Below are positions 15,024 to 20,548 of a stretch of 20,548 nucleotides of DNA, piece after piece (positions within the stretch are counted from its first letter, which is position 1; each line of letters begins with the position of its first letter). Source of the DNA: Candidatus Auribacterota bacterium (GTDB lineage: Bacteria > Auribacterota > JAFGBW01). The notes beneath the pieces were generated by a model. It saw nothing but the letters and a program-made list of their open reading frames with translations. It was not told the DNA's origin and made no database searches. The stretch is from positions 1 to 20,548 of the forward strand of contig JAFGBW010000201.1 in assembly GCA_016932965.1 (NCBI GenBank). The letters are read 5' to 3'. A program made the translations under genes and the position numbers.

Positions 15024-16448
15024 ATGTTTACCTCCAGAACGACCCTCCAAGAAATGTTTCTTCTGTTTATCTTCCTCGCAGCCATTTTCGGGGCAATCTA
15101 CAAGGATTATCCTCTTTTATCATCATACGGTGCTGATGAAGATTTCGATGTCATGAAGCCCTTTCTGATGGATTCAGGTTATTCTCTCTATAAGGACATT
15201 TGGAACGACCAGCCACCGGTCTTCAGTTATATTCTCTGGGCATGGCTTAAAATATGGGGCTTTTCGCTTCCTGCGGCGAGAATTCTCATAACGCTTTTTT
15301 CATCTGCCCTCTTACTCGCGCTTTATTCTGCAGTGAAAATGATCAACGGACGAAAAGGAGCCTGGTTCAGCATGCTTTGTCTAATCCTGAGTCCGTATTT
15401 CCTTCAGATGAGCAGCATCGTCTTGATCGGCATGCCTGCCATGAGTCTATTGATGATCTCATACGCTCTGGCCGTATATTATGAAAAACAAGGAACCCTT
15501 TTTTCATTTCTTGGTTCCTTAATCTTTTTTGTGCTGGCCGCGGGAACAAAACTAATGGCATGTCTGGGTTTGCCGTTTCTCATTATCATATGGATCATGG
15601 GAGAGAGAAATCATGGGGCTTTAAAACTTTCCAACTTCTTATGGATCCTGTCCGCTCTTTTTCTCTTGAGTTCCTATTATTTTCTTCTAAAGGACCAGTT
15701 ATTAGATACCCATGTCATGGCAAGACATCGTATAGGCGGGTATCATTTCCGCACTATTCTTTCCTGGATTTACAGCCAAAGTTATTGCTTACTGGCAGCC
15801 TGTTTTATTTTCCTTAAATTCTTCCAATTAAAAAAAACAGTTGCTCTTATGTCTCTTTGCTGGTTTATCTGCACACTCGTTATCTTACTGCTGCATCGTC
15901 CTGTCTGGCATCATTATTCCCTTTTTTTAAGCGTTCCTCTTTGTCTTTGCGCCGGAATAGGATTCAATGAAATGATCCAAATGAAAAAACAGATCTTAGC
16001 CAGCCTGGGATTATTAGGGATAGGACTGGTATTGGGAGGATCCATACCCTCTCATTTAAAAAAATACCGTGAAATTCATGATTTAACCTATCAGGAACAC
16101 GCGCCACTCATGGAATGTGTATGGTTTCTGAAAAACGTCCCGACTTCAGGTCCTGTTTTCACAGACAGGCCAATTATTGCCTTTCAAGCAGGAAAATGTG
16201 TTATTCCTGAATTATGTGTGTATTCTCTAAAACGGTTTTATACAGGTTATTTGAATGACGATTACCTCACTGAGGCGCTAAAAAAATATTCGCCTGATGT
16301 CCTTTTGTTCTATAATCCTGTTCCCATGAATTATTCAAAACTGATACATTATATTCATGCGCATTATGTATCCTCTTATTCACCTGATGGAAGCAAATTC
16401 TTTTTTAAAAGGCAGAAAACTACATGGAAAACAAAAATATCAAACTGA
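15024..16448 (+). CDS. GT-C membrane glycosyltransferase (PMT_2-like)
   Basis: I choose ATG 15024, which gives a 474-residue protein starting MFTSRTTLQEMFLLFIFL. The frame is open upstream to 14859, but those 55 residues are charged and overlap the divergent gene. TM1 (10-26) is followed by GADEDFDVMKPFLMDSGYSLYKDIWNDQPPVFSYIL (written here in its parts: D38/D40 acidic pair, then DIWNDQPP at 58-65), the classical loop of PMT_2-type GT-C enzymes. About ten further membrane segments follow, then a soluble end (about 400-474) with TSGPVFTDRPIIAFQAGK, where many GT-C proteins carry a small alpha/beta domain. The last 25 bases overlap the next gene, so the two are coupled. The truncated gene at 19143 is similar in arrangement. 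No clear ribosome site is seen before 15024. Confidence 0.85.
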   Translation: MFTSRTTLQEMFLLFIFLAAIFGAIYKDYPLLSSYGADEDFDVMKPFLMDSGYSLYKDIWNDQPPVFSYILWAWLKIWGFSLPAARILITLFSSALLLALYSAVKMINGRKGAWFSMLCLILSPYFLQMSSIVLIGMPAMSLLMISYALAVYYEKQGTLFSFLGSLIFFVLAAGTKLMACLGLPFLIIIWIMGERNHGALKLSNFLWILSALFLLSSYYFLLKDQLLDTHVMARHRIGGYHFRTILSWIYSQSYCLLAACFIFLKFFQLKKTVALMSLCWFICTLVILLLHRPVWHHYSLFLSVPLCLCAGIGFNEMIQMKKQILASLGLLGIGLVLGGSIPSHLKKYREIHDLTYQEHAPLMECVWFLKNVPTSGPVFTDRPIIAFQAGKCVIPELCVYSLKRFYTGYLNDDYLTEALKKYSPDVLLFYNPVPMNYSKLIHYIHAHYVSSYSPDGSKFFFKRQKTTWKTKISN

Positions 16449-17830
16449 TCCAGAATGCGCTTGAAAATCACAAGCCCCTGACTGAATTGAGATTATCCAG
16501 GGATTTTAAAAACATTTCCCTTTCAGGCTGCACCCTTCAAGGCCTCCGTTTTAAAGGGGCAGAATTTATCTCTTCCATCATAACACAGGTTGTGTTTATC
16601 CATTGCGATTTCACTGACTGCCTGTTTGAGAAAACACAGATGGAGGGATGCCGCTTCGAGCAATGCCAGATGAATTACTCCGTGTTCTATCAAACCCGAC
16701 AGGATCAAGGGAATTACACTAACTGTCAATTTTCCGGGACCTCTTTCGAAGACTCTTCATTCCAGGATGTGATTTTTGAAAAATGCGGCATTACTTCACT
16801 GGATTCATTCAACTGTATTCTGAAAAAAGTGACGATAAAAAACGGGGAAATCAAAAACAGCATTTTTTTTAAAACCCAGTGGAATGACAGCAACTGGATT
16901 GAAAATAACTTATCAAATCTTCAAACAATCAAATCCGTCTATCATGCCACGCATTTCATTAAAAATCACCTCTCCCAAGCCATATTTAAATCATGTGAGT
17001 TTCATGATCTGGACTGGAAAGAAAATCAGCAAACAAAAAACAGAATGATCAAATGCACGGGGATACCCTCTGAGATCCTTCATGAAGTCATCCTGACCGG
17101 CGGACAGACCGAAACGTTCCTCCGGCGTTTTTTCAGAAACAAAATCTGTTTATCCGTCACTATTTTGGTTCTGATTTCACTCTCCTATATCCTGTTCCGC
17201 ATTTCTTTCACGTCACAATACCTCTATGCCAGATACATCATCCGGGAATCTCTAACAGACATGAAACGACTATATTTATCAAAAGAAATGGCTGCTCTCA
17301 TGAAGATCACCTTTTCCCAAAAAAACATCATTCCTCAGCTGAACCAGGCTCTGATTGACAAACGAAACAAATTTTTTCCCGAAGCCAAAAAATTATTCAT
17401 GTCATGCCTTAAACAGGTTCCAGTTTCACCGTCTGACAACCTCCTCTTTTTCTGGCTGGTCAATGAAATCTTTATCTGCTCCGAAAAAGATCAAGACTGG
17501 ATGCAGTCTTTCCATGTTTTCAAACGACTTTTGCCTTCTTCCATGCATCAGCAATTACGTTATGATGTTATCACGAAAATCGAACGTAAATTTCTTCCTG
17601 AAACAACGTTAGCTGTCCTTCAGGAATACCTTTTAGAATTAAAAAATGATTACCAAAAAATGGAACAAGTCGTAACCTTCATGAACGGTTTGCACTATCT
17701 CCCCTTCAGAAAAAAGGCGGGAAGGATGATCCGCTCTTTTTTAAGACGCAAAATAAACGAATATCCTCAGGACAGGGAAAAATACCAGCGCTTAAAGGAA
17801 ATCGTGGAATTCTGGAACGAAACGCTGTGA
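16424..17830 (+). CDS. Pentapeptide-repeat/TM/helical protein
   Basis: The 468-residue protein has three parts. Residues 28-210 are degenerate pentapeptide repeats, seen as a five-residue rhythm of F, L or C (for example FIHCDF, CLFEKTQMEGCRF), which would fold as a right-handed four-sided beta helix; many Cys (C37, C61, C66, C76, C81, C101, C121, C131, C191) sit at the same phase. One membrane segment follows (241-262), then a helical C-terminal half of about 200 residues without catalytic motifs and without a recognised family. The N-terminal half has no signal peptide, so it is probably cytoplasmic and the rest periplasmic. The gene starts 25 bases before the GT-C gene ends, with AAAGG about 12 bases upstream of the ATG. 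A partner or assembly protein for that enzyme is possible; this is inference from coupling. Confidence 0.75.
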   Translation: MENKNIKLIQNALENHKPLTELRLSRDFKNISLSGCTLQGLRFKGAEFISSIITQVVFIHCDFTDCLFEKTQMEGCRFEQCQMNYSVFYQTRQDQGNYTNCQFSGTSFEDSSFQDVIFEKCGITSLDSFNCILKKVTIKNGEIKNSIFFKTQWNDSNWIENNLSNLQTIKSVYHATHFIKNHLSQAIFKSCEFHDLDWKENQQTKNRMIKCTGIPSEILHEVILTGGQTETFLRRFFRNKICLSVTILVLISLSYILFRISFTSQYLYARYIIRESLTDMKRLYLSKEMAALMKITFSQKNIIPQLNQALIDKRNKFFPEAKKLFMSCLKQVPVSPSDNLLFFWLVNEIFICSEKDQDWMQSFHVFKRLLPSSMHQQLRYDVITKIERKFLPETTLAVLQEYLLELKNDYQKMEQVVTFMNGLHYLPFRKKAGRMIRSFLRRKINEYPQDREKYQRLKEIVEFWNETL

Positions 17831-17990
17831 ATCTGACTGGCTAAAACCCCTTTGCTAGCGAATAAGGGAATGGCTGAACAACAACCACGAAGCATCCTAA
17901 CTAAAGGTCATTCCATAAAGAAACCTTTTGGAAACTTCAATCCTTTCACTCATGCAAAAAAGTCTTTTCCAGAACCGTGGATCTATCCTG
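17831..17990. other. Convergent intergenic gap, no gene
   Basis: The gap lies between the pentapeptide-repeat gene and the end of the radical SAM gene. A short CCCTT/AAGGG pairing is present after the plus-strand stop, but without a T-run. Nothing else is supported. Confidence 0.5.
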
Positions 17991-19076
17991 CTAAAAAGGC
18001 ATGAATGAATGCAATAGGGAGGGTAAAGCGTCACAATTCATCCAGCAAAGAGGACAATCCCCTTTCCTGATCTTATCTCTCAATTCACTCCCGGCCTGTT
18101 TGAGAAGCATGTTCAATTCATGATTAACATGCAGGATGTTACCAAAGGATTCTCTGATAAAAGAACAGGGACGGACATTTCCGTAAGGATCAATCGAAAG
18201 TGTAGCAAAAGAGGCATAACACGGGACCGGCGGTTTACGGCTACGGACATAGGAAATGGCCTGTTTGATAAACATTTTATTGAGGATATCCGGATAATCG
18301 CGAATCTGGTATATCCCAACCAATTGTTTCAGTACGGAAATGAACTCCTCTTTTTCTTCAATATGAAAGACACTGTCCTGATCATCCTCGTTATGAAAAA
18401 GTGCCGCATTATGACAAAGAGTAAAGACCATATTGCGTTTATATTGGCTGTATAATTCCAGGATATTCCGCCAATTCATCCTGGATATGGTGGTTTGAAA
18501 ATAAACTTTTAGATTTGGGATGCCTATTTTAAGAAGCCTGTCCCTGCTTTCCATCACTTTCTCATATGCTCCGCTGACTCCACGTATGGAATCATGAATG
18601 GATTTTTGACCATCTAAACTCAAAGCTACGTAAAGGGGAACAGTCCTATTTTCCTTCAGAATATCCCTTACCTGTTTTTCTATGATTTCCGGAAGCAGTC
18701 CGTTTGAATCTATCCACAGCATAAGTAGATTCTTGCATTCTCTGACAGAAGTCAGGACGATATCCGCCAGATCTTCCCTTAAGAAAGGTTCCCCTCCTTC
18801 AAAAGAAGCGATAAACAGATTCCGCCCCAGCGAAGATAAAAATTTTTTATAATCCTCCAGAGTGAGTTCTTTTCTGATCATCTCCTCCTGGTTAACCGTG
18901 TAAAGTTTCCAGATACGACAATGTCTGCAGAAAGAATTACATCGATAAGTCAGGTTGAAATTGATCTTATAGGGAAGCGGTATCCCATTCACACGGTTTC
19001 GGTATAAATGCACTTTGAAAAACCGGCATAAAAAATGTATATATTTATTAATCCTCATGATACATCTTATAGACAT
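17991..19076 (-). CDS. Radical SAM/SPASM-like protein
   Basis: The 361-residue protein has the radical SAM cluster motif C46-NSF-C50-RH-C53 (CX3CX2C), the SAM-binding GGEP at 94-97 and LSLDG at 152-156. The C-terminal part has five cysteines in a SPASM/twitch-like order (C286, C304, C341, C344, C348) with DPYGNVRPC and FGNI, the usual surroundings of auxiliary iron-sulfur clusters. SPASM members modify peptides, or dehydrogenate sugars and alcohols; the substrate here is not visible, and no precursor peptide gene was found nearby. It diverges from a GT-C gene, so a role in glycan or glycoprotein modification is possible. Two ATGs are candidates: 19076, and 19058 six codons later; neither has a strong ribosome site. 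I keep the longer form. An extended -10 (TGGTATAGT) lies 25 bases upstream. Confidence 0.88.
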   Translation of the reverse strand: MSIRCIMRINKYIHFLCRFFKVHLYRNRVNGIPLPYKINFNLTYRCNSFCRHCRIWKLYTVNQEEMIRKELTLEDYKKFLSSLGRNLFIASFEGGEPFLREDLADIVLTSVRECKNLLMLWIDSNGLLPEIIEKQVRDILKENRTVPLYVALSLDGQKSIHDSIRGVSGAYEKVMESRDRLLKIGIPNLKVYFQTTISRMNWRNILELYSQYKRNMVFTLCHNAALFHNEDDQDSVFHIEEKEEFISVLKQLVGIYQIRDYPDILNKMFIKQAISYVRSRKPPVPCYASFATLSIDPYGNVRPCSFIRESFGNILHVNHELNMLLKQAGSELRDKIRKGDCPLCWMNCDALPSLLHSFMPF

Positions 19077-19100
19077 TCACGAAAAAAACCATGAGAACAC

Positions 19101-19109
19101 ACTATACCA
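19101..19109 (-). promoter_or_regulatory. Extended -10 promoter element for the radical SAM gene
   Basis: On the minus strand TGGTATAGT matches the extended -10 form TGnTATAAT with one mismatch. No -35 is needed for such promoters and none is clear. Transcription would start near 19094, giving a very short leader before the ATG at 19076. Confidence 0.4.
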
Positions 19110-19142
19110 GAATAATGATCCTCATGCCTACTTGTTAATAAA

Positions 19143-20548
19143 ATGAAAGCCCATCCTTTCAAGATTGCCGGATTCTTCAGCCTGATCATATCTCTCATTA
19201 TCCTGACACGTTTCCCTACCATTTTTTATCATTTTCATGACTGGGATGAAGCGGAACTCATGAGTATATCATGGGCCATGACCCAGGGACAAATCCTTTA
19301 TAGAGACATCCCGCATTTTCATCCTATTCTGCATTTTTTTATCTTTCTTCCTTTTTTTTATCTCACGAGTACGAATCTGGCCCCTCATCTGATTAAAATA
19401 TTCAATATGGTCCTGATCCTCATTGGTGCAATCCTCATTGCCCGGATAACATGGTCCTGGTTCAAAAATCAATGGATATGCCTGGCTGCTTCTCTTTTTT
19501 TTATTTTCGGACTCGGTTATCATGAATGGGCATGGAGCTCTTATGGTGAATTTTACATGCTATTCCCGATATTATTATCTCTTGATATCATTTCCAGCAA
19601 CCAAGGCTATTTCACTCCTGTTAAAGCTATCTGCACCGGATTTTGTCTTGGAGTCGCTTTTTTTATCAAACAAGTGGCTTTATTTGACGGCATTGCGGTT
19701 GGTCTTGCTTTTTTCCTGATCAACAAAATGCGGTTTTCACAAAAAATAAAAACAGCCGGATATCTTTTTGCAGGATCCGTGATCGCTGCATCCGTCGCCT
19801 TTATCTATCCTTTCTTTCATGGAACCCTTATGAGCACCATCCATTCCACCATTTTGATCACTGCTGTTGCCTATACCAAAATGGACCTGGTCACCTCATC
19901 CTCTCTTCTGATAAGAAAAATATTCCTCAGCTGCTCTGACATGATCAACATCCTCAGCAATGAATTGTTCCTGAATCAAAAATGGGTGATGGCTGCTGTA
20001 TCTGTCCTTTTAGCAGGGGGCCTGGTCCGGTTCCTGTTCAAACGCCCCAAACAGGAAAACAAACTCCGTATCTTTTTTCTCCTGATTTTCTGGTTCTTTT
20101 TCGACCTGTTAGGGTTATCCCTGATTGGAAGATTCTTTCATCATTATCTGATTGAACTCATTCCTGTTATATCTTTATTACTTGCCCTACTACTTTATCA
20201 TACTCCTTCTTTTCTTAAACCGATATCTATTGCCGGACTCATTATGGGATTCTTCTTTTTATGCACCCATCAATTTATTAAAGAAATTCAAACAGCAGAT
20301 TGGTCTAAACCGAAGGACGTGGTCCGTTCGGAAAGAATTGCCGCCTTCGTCAGACAGCACACTCATGCATCCGATAAAATTTTTATCAATGCAGACAAAG
20401 CTCTGGATGTCTATTACCTTTCAGAACGCCTTTCATGCAACGGTATTTATATGAGTAAAGTCATGGATTCAGAGCACACCAACGATTCCGTTCTCGAAAA
20501 AGAGCGAAGAAATATCTTTGTAAAAAATCTTCCTTCCTTATTTCTCAA
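19143..20548 (+). CDS. GT-C membrane glycosyltransferase, 3'-truncated by window
   Basis: The frame opens at ATG 19143 and has no stop to the end of the window, giving 468 residues. TM1 (10-22) is followed by FHDWDEAELMSISWAM (31-46) with D33, D35 and E36, then GQILYRDIPHFHPILHFF: the same loop order as the gene at 15024 (acidic pair, Y-x-D, P), typical of PMT_2-type GT-C enzymes. About ten membrane segments follow, and the visible end (from about 400, ERIAAFVRQHTHASDKIFI) begins the soluble C-terminal domain seen in relatives, where IF-INADKALDVYYLSER resembles the end region of the 15024 product. Little is missing, probably under 100 residues. The gene diverges from the radical SAM gene across 66 bases. 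Substrate unknown. No good ribosome site precedes the ATG. Confidence 0.85.
   Translation, partial: MKAHPFKIAGFFSLIISLIILTRFPTIFYHFHDWDEAELMSISWAMTQGQILYRDIPHFHPILHFFIFLPFFYLTSTNLAPHLIKIFNMVLILIGAILIARITWSWFKNQWICLAASLFFIFGLGYHEWAWSSYGEFYMLFPILLSLDIISSNQGYFTPVKAICTGFCLGVAFFIKQVALFDGIAVGLAFFLINKMRFSQKIKTAGYLFAGSVIAASVAFIYPFFHGTLMSTIHSTILITAVAYTKMDLVTSSSLLIRKIFLSCSDMINILSNELFLNQKWVMAAVSVLLAGGLVRFLFKRPKQENKLRIFFLLIFWFFFDLLGLSLIGRFFHHYLIELIPVISLLLALLLYHTPSFLKPISIAGLIMGFFFLCTHQFIKEIQTADWSKPKDVVRSERIAAFVRQHTHASDKIFINADKALDVYYLSERLSCNGIYMSKVMDSEHTNDSVLEKERRNIFVKNLPSLFL

Overview
The window is moderately AT-rich, gene-dense bacterial DNA, probably from an uncultured Gram-negative-type lineage. The sequence supports bacteria directly: a bacterial initiator tRNA, a bacterial-type selenocysteine tRNA, a type I DnaJ, short Shine-Dalgarno sites and ATGA-type gene overlaps. 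The combination of many GT-C glycosyltransferases, GT-C/TPR fusions, SPASM-type radical SAM proteins and HAMP-like membrane proteins resembles Omnitrophota or Desulfobacterota-like metagenomic genomes. That placement is only an impression; no marker gene settles it.

Layout. 1-849: 3' part of an unrecognised gene ending in a QLSLF sliding-clamp-like motif. 864-3353: a sigma70-like promoter and a two-gene unit, a GT2 polyprenyl-phosphate glycosyltransferase plus a GT-C-like membrane protein. 3454-3942: selC (anticodon TCA) followed by a 118-residue protein that looks like the isolated C-terminal winged helix of SelB. 4009-7134: a TMTC-like GT-C/TPR protein, a secreted TPR protein and a CgeB-like glycosyltransferase, closed by a strong bidirectional terminator. 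7160-7233 (minus): initiator tRNA. 7234-7764: mostly non-coding, with three inverted repeats and one possible 52-residue ORF. 7765-8898 (minus): dnaJ, starting at TTG. 9033-12167: a four-gene operon of three small paralogous two-helix/HAMP-like membrane proteins followed by a GT39-like GT-C. 12258-12989: DUF72. 13172-14905 (minus): a GT-C/TPR protein. 15024-17830: a GT-C overlapping a pentapeptide-repeat/TM/helical protein. 17991-19076 (minus): a radical SAM/SPASM protein. 19143-end: a GT-C cut by the window edge.

How it fits together. Six polytopic GT-C-type proteins plus a GT2 and a CgeB-like enzyme suggest surface glycosylation: the GT2 would make a polyprenyl-phosphate sugar, and GT-C enzymes would use lipid-linked sugars outside the cytoplasmic membrane. 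They lie in at least five transcription units, between housekeeping genes, so this is not one clean O-antigen operon. The two most unusual elements are the orphan SelB-like winged helix beside selC, and the tandem family of output-less two-helix/HAMP-like proteins coupled to a GT-C gene. No complete mobile element, rRNA or CRISPR array was seen.
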